Source: CAZTWC01 sp964617105 [NCBI: uncultured Myxococcia bacterium] (lineage in GTDB: Bacteria > CAZTWC01). Taken from it: DNA of 9,594 nucleotides. Each line of letters starts with the position of its first letter. Within the stretch, counting starts at the first letter, position 1. This document shows, piece by piece, positions 1 through 5,137 of this stretch. Both the position numbers and the translations under genes were made by a program. The notes beneath the pieces are model-generated. The model saw only the letters and a list, made by a program, of their open reading frames with translations, searched no databases and had not been told where the DNA came from. The stretch is taken from positions 1 to 9,594 of the forward strand of contig CAZTWC010000059.1 of NCBI GenBank assembly GCA_964617105.1, in the 5' to 3' direction.

Positions 1-50
1 TTAAAATTGTTTTTCATCTTCTGAAAAGCCTGGTTAAAGGTTGATAACAT
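1..50 (-). CDS. Possible 5' end of a downstream gene, cut by the window edge
   Basis: A minus-strand frame starting with ATG at position 50 (MLSTFNQAFQKMKNNF) stays open to the window edge. It follows flgE copy 2 in the same direction, so it could be the next gene of the hook operon. The Shine-Dalgarno match is poor: an AAGGAAG lies about 13 bases upstream, and TAGGA directly abuts the start. The frame is also open upstream, back to the stop codon of flgE copy 2, so the true start is uncertain; TTG at 62 is another possibility. I do not recognise the product from these 16 residues, and a chance open frame is possible. Confidence 0.35.
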   Translation of the reverse strand, partial: MLSTFNQAFQKMKNNF

Positions 51-110
51 TCCTATTTGCAATCTTCCTTGATTACCCGCCCCGTCTTCCCTGACGCCCT
101 TAGTATTATC

Positions 111-133
111 GGCAGGCGGACTATCCGCCTGCC
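111..133. other. Perfect 10-bp hairpin downstream of flgE copy 2
   Basis: GGCAGGCGGA is followed by a 3-base loop (CTA) and its exact complement TCCGCCTGCC. It lies 13 bases beyond the flgE copy 2 stop codon in the direction of transcription. In the minus-strand transcript no U-run follows (GAUAAUAC), so it is not a textbook intrinsic terminator. It could protect the 3' end of the hook message or weakly attenuate readthrough into the next gene. Confidence 0.5.
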
Positions 134-146
134 CGGTAATTATTTA

Positions 147-1508
147 TTATCGTTTGATGTTGAATAACTGCATCAACATCCGGTCAGAGGTCATAACCAC
201 CTTGGAGGCAGCCTGAAAAGACCTCTGGGTTTTAATCATGTCAACGAACTCTTTGGTCAAATCCACGTTGGACATCTCCAGGGCTCCACCCTGAATTAGT
301 CCGGTGCCGCCCGAGCCGGCTTCGTTAATAATCGGCGCTCCGGAATCAACTGTGGAACTGTAAAGATTTCCGTTATTGGCTTTGAGACCCCGGGTGTTTT
401 GAAACTTGGCCAGCATCACTTTGCCGATATTGCGCTCTTCACCATCGGAAAAGAGGCCGGAAATATATCCCTGGGAGGTGACCCGAAAACTCTTCATCTC
501 CGAGGCCTTGAAACCGTCCTGGGTAGTTTTGATTATGGCGTTGGTAGATGCATAAGAGGTAATGCCGCCACCACTGGCAAAGTCAAAGTTTATTATCTGG
601 CTGTTGTCAGCGCCTTTAAAGTGAACCGCCCCGGTGTTACGGGTGCCAGTCCCTTTGTCTTGCTTAACCAGGTTGCCGTTTTTATCAAAATCGAGAGTTC
701 CGCCGGCAATCTGCACGTAGAGTTTGCTACTGTCCACCGGAGCAGGGGTGGTGTCCACCTTCGACTGTTTGGCCAGCACCTGGTAGTTCCAGGATGATAC
801 ACTATCAGCGTGGGCTGAAGTTCCGATTCTGCCGGCCGCTCCAGAACCGGATAGTTTGGAGAAATGGATTTCCAGTTCCTGAGCCTGGCCCCGGGAATCG
901 TAAACCGTCACCGTAGAGGCAAAGCTCGATTTTTGGGCTGGATTATTTTCCATTGCGGCGGCATCGGGTATGGATGTTTTGGCAGCGGTGGTGGCATCCA
1001 GGTTGGCCGCTATTTTTACTTCTGAGGATGCTCTGCCCGACTGGCTGTTGTTGCTGATGTTGATATTATCCAGTCCGCCTACCACCTTACCGTCCTTGTC
1101 CAGGTTGAATCCCTGGAGTTTCAGTCTATTGGCATCCACCATAAAACCGTCTTTATCTATATGAAAGTTACCTACTCGAGTGTAGTAGGCACCTTGGTAC
1201 CCGTCGGCAGTTCCTTTGACCATAAAGAACCCCTGGCCTTTAATAGCCATATCGCTGTTGATATTGGTCTCTTTCAAACTGCCAATGGAAAAATCGGTTT
1301 CAGTGTTTAATACACCAACTCCTACGCCTGCTTCTTTGGAACCGGCGTGACCGTGGATGATGCCGCCCAAAAGTTCGTGAAAAGACGCTCTTTTGCGTTT
1401 GTAACCGTCGGTGTTCAGGTTGGAAAGGTTGTCGCCGATAATCTGTAGATTTCTTTCATTGATTTGGATACCGGTAGCGCCGGTATAGATGGAATTTAAA
1501 CAACTCAT
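147..1508 (-). CDS. flgE: Flagellar hook protein FlgE, copy 2
   Basis: A 453-residue hook subunit, exported by the flagellar type III system to polymerise the hook that joins basal body and filament. The N-terminal rod/hook helix ends in the signature GDNLSNLNTDGYKRKR (about residues 25-40), followed by AIKGQGFFMV (about 87-96), which marks the axial-protein core. A central FlgE D2-like region carries TVTVYDSRGQAQELEIHFSK and GTLDFDKNGNL. The C-terminal axial helix is SNVDLTKEFVDMIKTQRSFQ. The start is fixed by AAGGAGG five bases upstream of ATG. It shares these motifs with the hook gene upstream but is clearly diverged and 36 residues shorter. Its N-terminus (MSCLNSIYTGATG) is less canonical and has one cysteine at residue 3. 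It lies 95 bases downstream of its own small flagellar operon gene. It could be a hook variant or a hook-like axial protein with a separate role. Confidence 0.92.
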   Translation of the reverse strand: MSCLNSIYTGATGIQINERNLQIIGDNLSNLNTDGYKRKRASFHELLGGIIHGHAGSKEAGVGVGVLNTETDFSIGSLKETNINSDMAIKGQGFFMVKGTADGYQGAYYTRVGNFHIDKDGFMVDANRLKLQGFNLDKDGKVVGGLDNINISNNSQSGRASSEVKIAANLDATTAAKTSIPDAAAMENNPAQKSSFASTVTVYDSRGQAQELEIHFSKLSGSGAAGRIGTSAHADSVSSWNYQVLAKQSKVDTTPAPVDSSKLYVQIAGGTLDFDKNGNLVKQDKGTGTRNTGAVHFKGADNSQIINFDFASGGGITSYASTNAIIKTTQDGFKASEMKSFRVTSQGYISGLFSDGEERNIGKVMLAKFQNTRGLKANNGNLYSSTVDSGAPIINEAGSGGTGLIQGGALEMSNVDLTKEFVDMIKTQRSFQAASKVVMTSDRMLMQLFNIKR

Positions 1509-1522
1509 AAAAACCTCCTTGT

Positions 1523-1583
1523 AAAAGGCATCTATAATTATGCCTTTTATTGAGGCCTTCCGTCATTGCTGACGGTCCAGGCC
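1523..1583. other. Two adjacent hairpins between the 114-aa gene and flgE copy 2
   Basis: Hairpin A pairs AAAAGGCAT (1523-1531) with ATGCCTTTT (1540-1548) around an 8-base loop. Hairpin B is nested: GGCCT (1554-1558) with AGGCC (1579-1583), and CCGTCA (1560-1565) with TGACGG (1570-1575) around TTGC. Together they fill most of the 95-base spacer, ending just before the Shine-Dalgarno of flgE copy 2 (1514-1520 region). In the minus-strand RNA, hairpin A ends in UUUU and then the ribosome binding site, so it could act as a weak terminator or control translation of copy 2. The function is inferred. Confidence 0.5.
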
Positions 1584-1603
1584 TTTGAGTAAACTAAACT
1601 AAC

Positions 1604-1948
1604 TTAAACCAACATCACCGAGTCAATTTTGGTAAACAGGTTACCCTTCAGGTTGTCCCTGGCGATGATGGTGATAATCTTGCGCTGTACCACGCTAACT
1701 ATATAGGCTGTATCTCCGGTTAAAAGCAGCGACTCTTTGGCCCCTTTGGCTTCCATCCGTTGGATGCAATCTCCAATCCTCTTCTCCTCTTGATGAGTGA
1801 TAGAGATATTTCTCTCATCCATCCGCTGGCGGGCATGTTTTGACCAGGAATAACCATAATCGCTGTCTGCCATTGCCTGTATCATTCCCATAGCCGGGGT
1901 TTTGAATTTGCTGGAGTTTTTTCTGGAAATATTTTGTCTGTAATTCAT
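1604..1948 (-). CDS. Flagellar operon protein, TIGR02530-like, copy 2 (114 aa)
   Basis: A short soluble protein matching the family I know as 'flagellar operon protein' (TIGR02530 / putative flagellar family), normally encoded next to flgD and flgE. Function is not established; association with hook assembly is inferred from context. The diagnostic pattern is SKHARQRMDERNIS (about residues 35-48), then RMEAKGAKESLLLTGDTAYIVSV with a C-terminal LFTKIDSVMLV. The larger homologue at 4465-4860 has the same blocks in the same order (HAALRMKQRNIS, EDKGAKESLFLT, VFTNIDSAMFV). No signal peptide or membrane segment is visible. The ATG is preceded by only a weak AGGT seven bases upstream. The gene sits 206 bases after flgE copy 1 and 95 bases before flgE copy 2. 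Its N-terminal linker is shorter than in the homologue. Confidence 0.85.
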   Translation of the reverse strand: MNYRQNISRKNSSKFKTPAMGMIQAMADSDYGYSWSKHARQRMDERNISITHQEEKRIGDCIQRMEAKGAKESLLLTGDTAYIVSVVQRKIITIIARDNLKGNLFTKIDSVMLV

Positions 1949-2004
1949 TTTGTTACCTATATAATTTTATATATATTCGTTTTGCATTTTATCTGTTTCG
2001 GCCT

Positions 2005-2033
2005 GGCCGGGGGGTTCACATTACTTCCCGGCC
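2005..2033. other. GC-rich hairpin between flgE copy 1 and the 114-aa gene
   Basis: GGCCGGG (2005-2011) is exactly complementary to CCCGGCC (2027-2033), with a 15-base loop. It lies in the 206-base spacer between two minus-strand flagellar genes. No U-run follows on the minus strand, so it is not a clear terminator. The rest of this spacer, towards the 114-aa gene, is very AT-rich (about 1950-1985) and may hold a promoter, but I see no convincing -35/-10 pair. Confidence 0.4.
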
Positions 2034-2113
2034 GCTGGCTTTGTGATTGAATCTTTTTTACTATTAAGTTTTAAAGGTTTCGAAATGCTCCTTAGTAATC
2101 GTCGCTGGTTTTT

Positions 2114-2155
2114 AGGGGTTAATCTCTAACCCCTTAATCCCTTACCCCTAACCCC
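2114..2155 (-). repeat. G-quadruplex-type GGGGTTA repeat overlapping an 8-bp hairpin
   Basis: Read on the minus strand, four G-runs (2155-2152, 2148-2145, 2141-2139, 2133-2130) are separated by TTA, TAA and ATTAA, matching the G3+N1-7 quadruplex rule. The first run includes the G of the flgE copy 1 TAG stop codon. The fourth run also forms one arm of a perfect hairpin (2114-2121 with 2127-2134, AGGGGTTA/TAACCCCT). Quadruplex and hairpin are therefore mutually exclusive. Because it is on the coding strand, the motif would be present in the hook mRNA. Confidence 0.6.
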
Positions 2156-3624
2156 TACCGCTTGAGGCTCATTGCTTCTTGCAGCAATTGGTCTGCAGTG
2201 GTTATGCTTTTCACATTAGCGGAAAAGCCCCGTTGAGTAGTGATCAGGTTGACGAATTCATTGGCGATATCCACGTTGGATCTCTCTAAGGAACCGGAGA
2301 CGATGGTGCCGCGGCCCTCGGTGCCGGCTGAACCTACAGCCGGACGTCCCGATTGGGCAGTTTCGCCATACATATTGCCCGATAATTTTTTCAGGGAGTT
2401 CACATCTTTGAAATCAGCAATAGCCACCTGGCCCAACTCTCTCTTGTTGCCATTGGAGAAAAACCCTTTTACCGTACCATCGGGGTCGATGGAGATATCC
2501 TGTAGCGAACCTACGCTGCGTCCGTCTTGGGACTGGTAGGAGAGGGCGCTGGAGGATGCGTAACTGGTGATCCCCTTGGTGGTGGCTTTGGGGTCAGTGT
2601 TAGCAGGAAGATTGGGATCTTCCGGACCGCCTTTAACAGTACCTTGGCCGTCAAAGGAGATGGTTAACTCTTGAGCGATGGCTTCGGAGAACTCTACCGG
2701 CACGGTAAAACCGGTGGTGCCGGCCTGGGGAAATCTGCCCATCAGGGAGCCGTTGGCGTCAAAGTCCAGGGTTCCCTTGCTCAGCAGGGTGTTGCCGTCA
2801 GCAATATTTTGGTATTGACCGGCGAAGCCTTTGGCCAGTTCATCATTTTTCGAGGTTACATAATAGTTCCAGGAAGTGGCTGGCGTTGCAGTCAATTTGC
2901 CCGGGTCCGCCCGGCCGATGGTTCCTTTGGCGGTATCTTCCACCGCGTTGGGGTCGGTCAGTTTGCTAAAGTGAACTTCCAGGTCGTGAGCTCTGCCCCG
3001 GGAATCGTATACTGTAACCGAAGTGGAAAGATTACTCATTTTGCTGGGGTCAGAGGTGATAACCTCTTTGGCAGTTTGTCCCGGAGGCATAGTTTTGGCG
3101 TCATCTTCGGAGTTGAGGTTGGCCACCAGGTCCACCAGAGAGGTGTTCCTGGGGTCGCTCTTGGAAGATCCGATATTAAGGTCGCCGATGGTGCTCATCT
3201 GGTTGCCCAGACCATCAAAAAGGTAGCCTTGCAATTTTAGTCCCAGCGGATTGGTCAGATATCCTTCTTTGTTCATGCTGAACTGGCCGGCTCTGGTGTA
3301 AAAGTCACCAGAGGTGCCGTTGAAGTTACCTTTGGTCATAAAGAAACCGCGTCCGGAGATGGCCAGGTCGGAAACCCTGCCAGTATTGACGATGGCGCCG
3401 TCTTCAAAGATTTGTTGAACATTTTGTACCCGTACGCCGCGGCCTACCTGGCTGATGGTGGCGCCGCCCACGATGCTTTGGCTCAATACATCTTGAAAGT
3501 TGACCCGGGAGCGTTTGTACCCCACGGTGTTCAGGTTGGAGAGGTTATTTCCGATAACTGACAGTCCCTTAGATTGGGAATACAGACCGGAAATACCGGA
3601 GAAAAGAGTACCGTAAATAGACAT
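2155..3624 (-). CDS. flgE: Flagellar hook protein FlgE, copy 1
   Basis: A 489-residue hook subunit, longer than the roughly 400-residue enterobacterial FlgE, with the extra length in the central surface-exposed region. Domains in order: N-terminal axial helix with the signature VIGNNLSNLNTVGYKRSR (about residues 23-40); the axial core block AISGRGFFMTKG (about 88-99); a FlgE D2-type region with TSVTVYDSRGRAHDLEVHFS (about 200-220) and GTLDFDANGSL; and a C-terminal axial helix with ERSNVDIANEFVNLITTQRG near the end. There is no cleavable signal, as expected for flagellar type III export. The start is supported by GGGAGGG upstream of ATG. There is no cysteine in the protein. This copy has the more canonical N-terminus (MSIYGTLFSGISGL) and is probably the main hook protein. 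It is preceded by an unusual 840-base gap. Confidence 0.95.
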   Translation of the reverse strand: MSIYGTLFSGISGLYSQSKGLSVIGNNLSNLNTVGYKRSRVNFQDVLSQSIVGGATISQVGRGVRVQNVQQIFEDGAIVNTGRVSDLAISGRGFFMTKGNFNGTSGDFYTRAGQFSMNKEGYLTNPLGLKLQGYLFDGLGNQMSTIGDLNIGSSKSDPRNTSLVDLVANLNSEDDAKTMPPGQTAKEVITSDPSKMSNLSTSVTVYDSRGRAHDLEVHFSKLTDPNAVEDTAKGTIGRADPGKLTATPATSWNYYVTSKNDELAKGFAGQYQNIADGNTLLSKGTLDFDANGSLMGRFPQAGTTGFTVPVEFSEAIAQELTISFDGQGTVKGGPEDPNLPANTDPKATTKGITSYASSSALSYQSQDGRSVGSLQDISIDPDGTVKGFFSNGNKRELGQVAIADFKDVNSLKKLSGNMYGETAQSGRPAVGSAGTEGRGTIVSGSLERSNVDIANEFVNLITTQRGFSANVKSITTADQLLQEAMSLKR

Positions 3625-3850
3625 AGATCCCTCCCTGACGAGCTCAAAGAGCCCGCAGTACCCGGGTAAACGACCCGGGGAAGGGGTATCCTCAAATGAG
3701 GTCCTACCCTGTTGATAAATATTACCGGATTTAGCCTGAGTAGAGAAAATGATCCAAACCGATCAAAAATCTCTTGGGTTAGCAGTTTTCGTCCGAGAAT
3801 CCACAACCGAAGGGGTTTTCGGACGGAAATCAGGTTAAAACCTGGTATTC
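3625..3850 (-). promoter_or_regulatory. Hairpin-rich leader of flgE copy 1
   Basis: These 226 bases upstream of flgE copy 1 hold no gene but contain consecutive inverted repeats. They are CAGGTTAAAACCTG (3831-3844); CGTCCGA (3790-3796) with TCGGACG (3819-3825), enclosing a small AACC/GGTT stem; TGATC/GATCA (3750-3765); a two-part stem GGGTA/TACCC (3684-3688, 3705-3709) around CCTCA/TGAGG (3690-3694, 3697-3701); and CCCGGGT/ACCCGGG (3661-3667, 3673-3679). A weaker stem lies beside the ribosome binding site near 3640-3655. No riboswitch class is recognisable; the conserved c-di-GMP-I core is absent. Such an array would give a stable structured mRNA leader. Its role in hook expression is inference. 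Confidence 0.5.
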
Positions 3851-4431
3851 CAACTAAAATGTAAATGAAGATTTATACTTCTTCCGACTTGTCAGGTGAT
3901 ATCGGCCAGCAGTTACACTTCTATTATCATGGTGCCACAGAAGGTTTCGCCATAATCGATGGCAAGGGTACACCCTCTTGTACCAAGAAGTGGGTTATAT
4001 ATTTTACTGGTGATCTGCCTTACAATGGAGAAGTATTAAGAGCACGAGTGCTCTGTACAACATTAACTTTCGCATCTTGCTCGTTCTTTGGCGCGCCTGC
4101 TGAGGCCGAAGGTCATCCCTGTGGGACGTTGCGACTTCAGTCACATAGCGTTGCTATGCTCCATCAGTCGCGCCTTGCCGGCATACCAAATTACTTCGCA
4201 ATCTTGCGAACACTAATGCTGTACAGAACAGTAGAAATAGATGAGATACATGGGAATCCTCCTTCCGGGACACTATTGTCCAGATGGCTGCCGCAGTCGT
4301 TTGGCAGCCGGAGGGCCTCCTGTGGTGGTGTCCATCCGGCAAGGGGGAGTCGGTCTGCTGCGAATTCTCGCTACCAACTTGGTTTGCGGATGAACCCCGA
4401 GAGGTCCGGCCCTTAAATTAAATTTTAGTTG
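3851..4431 (-). ncRNA. Candidate large structured RNA bounded by 20-base inverted repeats
   Basis: The outer ends (3851-3870 and 4412-4431) are imperfect inverted repeats, 17 of 20 complementary with ten perfect terminal pairs. Inside lie many stems: 3967-3972/3979-3984; a perfect palindrome AGAGCACGAGTGCTCT-type stem near 4040-4054; long helix 4052-4074/4205-4227; 4131-4136/4166-4171 enclosing 4144-4149/4153-4158; 4195-4201/4204-4210 (TTCGCAA/TTGCGAA); 4268-4272/4277-4281; 4286-4292/4303-4309; and 4307-4312/4335-4340. Several overlap, so they are alternative folds. In the long helix, non-Watson-Crick positions become G-U pairs only on the minus strand, which favours a minus-strand RNA co-directional with the hook genes; two tiny stems favour plus. 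I cannot match it to a known RNA family. It could instead be a MITE-like mobile element. Confidence 0.5.
4213..4251 (-). CDS. Possible 12-codon leader peptide inside the structured region
   Basis: On the minus strand, AAGGAGG (4264-4258) is followed by a six-base spacer and ATG at 4251. The frame encodes MYLIYFYCSVQH and stops at TAG (4215-4213). The ribosome binding site is among the best in the window. The peptide is rich in aromatic residues (three Tyr, one Phe). Its 3' half and stop lie within one arm (4227-4205) of the long helix, so a translating ribosome would open that helix, the usual logic of a leader-peptide attenuator. Chance occurrence is quite possible for so short a frame. Confidence 0.25.
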   Translation of the reverse strand: MYLIYFYCSVQH

Positions 4432-4456
4432 CCATCCAAATCGTAGGATGACAACT
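4427..4456 (-). terminator. Terminator-like hairpin after the 131-aa flagellar gene
   Basis: In the minus-strand transcript, an 11-bp stem with one mismatch pairs 4456-4446 (AGTTGTCATCC) with 4437-4427 (GGATGGCAACT) around an 8-base loop. It starts 8 bases past the TAG stop at 4465. The following sequence is AAAATTTAATTT, so the U tract is interrupted and termination would be partial at best. Its distal arm overlaps the outer inverted repeat of the structured region, so terminator and closing stem compete. If it terminates, flgE copy 1 needs readthrough or its own promoter. Confidence 0.45.
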
Positions 4457-4464
4457 GCTACACA

Positions 4465-4860
4465 CTAAACAAACATTGCACTATCTATATTGGTAAAAAC
4501 ATTCTGTTTCATTGAGTCAGGGTCAACCGCGGTGATTACGGTGCGGTTGGGTACTGATACCACCAGTGCCGCTTTCTGGGTCAAAAAGAGCGACTCTTTT
4601 GCTCCTTTGTCTTCTGCCCTGGTAAAGGCCTCGTTAATTTTAGCCATCTCCTGGTTGTCAAAAGAGATATTTCGTTGTTTCATCCGCAAGGCGGCATGAT
4701 TAGAAAACCTGATAGAATCCGCATTTTGGATTTCCTGGTTGAGCAAGTCCTGAAATGCAGCTCCTTTAGGAACCGGCAAATTCTTGGTCCTTGGCGCTGA
4801 AGCAGGCCGGGTAACGGCTGGATTCAGGTAGGTTTGAAGTATCTTCTGGTTGACTTTCAT
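4465..4860 (-). CDS. Flagellar operon protein, TIGR02530-like, copy 1 (131 aa)
   Basis: A soluble 131-residue protein of the 'flagellar operon protein' family (TIGR02530 type), commonly encoded beside flgD/flgE and of unknown biochemical role. The N-terminal 35 residues form a Pro/Ala-rich, probably flexible linker (NPAVTRPASAPRTKNLPVPK). A compact domain follows, with FSNHAALRMKQRNISF (about 52-67), RAEDKGAKESLFLTQKAALV (about 86-105) and VFTNIDSAMFV at the C-terminus. The same blocks occur in the 114-aa homologue at 1604-1948. There is no signal peptide or membrane helix. No convincing Shine-Dalgarno precedes the ATG, so translation may be weak or leader-dependent. It is the first gene behind the sigma-54 promoter. 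It is separated from flgE copy 1 by 840 bases, whereas this family usually abuts its flgE partner. Confidence 0.87.
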   Translation of the reverse strand: MKVNQKILQTYLNPAVTRPASAPRTKNLPVPKGAAFQDLLNQEIQNADSIRFSNHAALRMKQRNISFDNQEMAKINEAFTRAEDKGAKESLFLTQKAALVVSVPNRTVITAVDPDSMKQNVFTNIDSAMFV

Positions 4861-4877
4861 AGTATTAAATGCTAATA

Positions 4878-4908
4878 ATTATAACGTCTTTGGTGTTAAC
4901 CTCGTCAA
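4878..4908 (-). promoter_or_regulatory. Possible sigma-70-type promoter for the minus-strand flagellar genes
   Basis: Minus-strand TTGACG (4908-4903) and a perfect TATAAT (4883-4878) are separated by 19 bases, longer than the optimal 17. It would start transcription only about 10 bases ahead of the 131-aa gene's ATG. It lies immediately downstream of a much stronger sigma-54 match, so it may be a secondary start or a chance match in AT-rich DNA. Confidence 0.3.
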
Positions 4909-4916
4909 ATTATAGA

Positions 4917-4933
4917 TGCAAACCCCGTGCCAG
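4917..4933 (-). promoter_or_regulatory. Sigma-54 (-24/-12) promoter driving the hook genes
   Basis: Minus-strand CTGGCACGGGGTTTGCA fits the published RpoN consensus YTGGCACGrNNNTTGCW at every defined position, with the required spacing between the GG (-24) and GC (-12) dinucleotides. The predicted start is near 4906, giving a leader of about 46 bases to the ATG at 4860. Sigma-54 control of middle flagellar genes, including the hook, is well known in Campylobacter, Helicobacter, Vibrio, Pseudomonas and Caulobacter. Here it implies an RpoN and an enhancer-binding activator elsewhere in the genome. Confidence 0.78.
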
Positions 4934-4956
4934 TTTTAAGGGTTTTCGTCTTAAAA
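4934..4956. promoter_or_regulatory. Inverted repeat abutting the sigma-54 promoter
   Basis: TTTTAAG (4934-4940) and CTTAAAA (4950-4956) are exact inverted repeats with a 9-base spacer. The left arm begins directly beside the -24 element. The dyad centre lies near -39 relative to the predicted sigma-54 start. It could be an operator or bending site for the flagellar promoter, or part of the divergent promoter of the dehydrogenase operon. Confidence 0.35.
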
Positions 4957-4967
4957 AATACGCATGC

Positions 4968-4989
4968 TTGATATGCCAAGTGATATCAA
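4968..4989. promoter_or_regulatory. Dyad TTGATAT-N8-ATATCAA in the divergent intergenic region
   Basis: A perfect 7-bp inverted repeat with an 8-base spacer lies between the divergent flagellar and dehydrogenase operons. Its centre is about 72 bases upstream of the predicted sigma-54 start, somewhat close for a classical upstream activator site but acceptable. It could bind an enhancer-binding protein or a regulator of the plus-strand operon. I found no convincing -35/-10 promoter for the plus-strand genes in this intergenic region. Confidence 0.35.
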
Positions 4990-5053
4990 CTGGATAGGTG
5001 TTAATGTCGAGGGCAAATAACTTTAGGTTACCTCTCTCCGGATAGTGTTTCCT

Positions 5054-5108
5054 GGGGAAATACATTTTTCCAGGAGGAAATTTTTTCCCGGTGATGAAAT
5101 TTTTTCCC
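5054..5108 (+). repeat. Tandem GGAAA/TTTCC repeats upstream of the P5C dehydrogenase gene
   Basis: An exact 13-base unit, GAAATTTTTTCCC, occurs at 5077-5089 and 5096-5108, offset by 19 bases. A degenerate third copy (GGGGAAATACATTTTTCC) lies at 5054-5071. Each unit has partial dyad symmetry (GGAAA...TTTCC). The array ends about 18 bases before the Shine-Dalgarno of the dehydrogenase gene, where a repressor or translational regulator could act. The pattern is seen directly; the regulatory role is inferred. Confidence 0.45.
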
Positions 5109-5137
5109 ACCTGATTAAGCGCCCTAAGGAGTATGTC

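Noticed and set aside
399-797. Plus-strand frames antisense to the flgE genes
   Set aside because: They are shadows of clearly coding minus-strand hook genes, with no ribosome binding sites or recognisable products.
4154-4342. Minus-strand 62-codon frame in the same region
   Set aside because: It has a TTG start without a good Shine-Dalgarno, shows no family resemblance, and overlaps several stems.
3865-4416. Plus-strand 183-codon open frame (MKIYTSSDLSGD...)
   Set aside because: It has no ribosome binding site and no recognisable domain, its composition is irregular with a low-complexity basic tail, and it runs through many inverted repeats. It is best explained as an accidental frame across the structured element, though a decayed gene cannot be fully excluded.
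3845-4436. Target-site duplication flanking the inverted-repeat-bounded element
   Set aside because: The flanks (GGTATTC on the left, CCATCC on the right) do not form a convincing direct repeat, and no transposase is present, so transposition is not demonstrated.
3625-4464. c-di-GMP, cobalamin or other known riboswitch, group I/II intron, RNase P, tmRNA or SRP RNA in the 840-base gap
   Set aside because: None of the conserved cores I know for these families (for example GGGACGCAAAGCC of c-di-GMP-I, GAGGAAAGTCC of RNase P, a domain V-like motif, the SRP apical loop) is visible on either strand. A covariance-model search would be decisive.
5045-5137. N-terminal extension of the P5C dehydrogenase from GTG 5045
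   Set aside because: The stretch consists of the GGAAA/TTTCC repeats and has no ribosome binding site, whereas ATG 5138 has AAGGAG at ideal spacing and starts a family-typical N-terminus.
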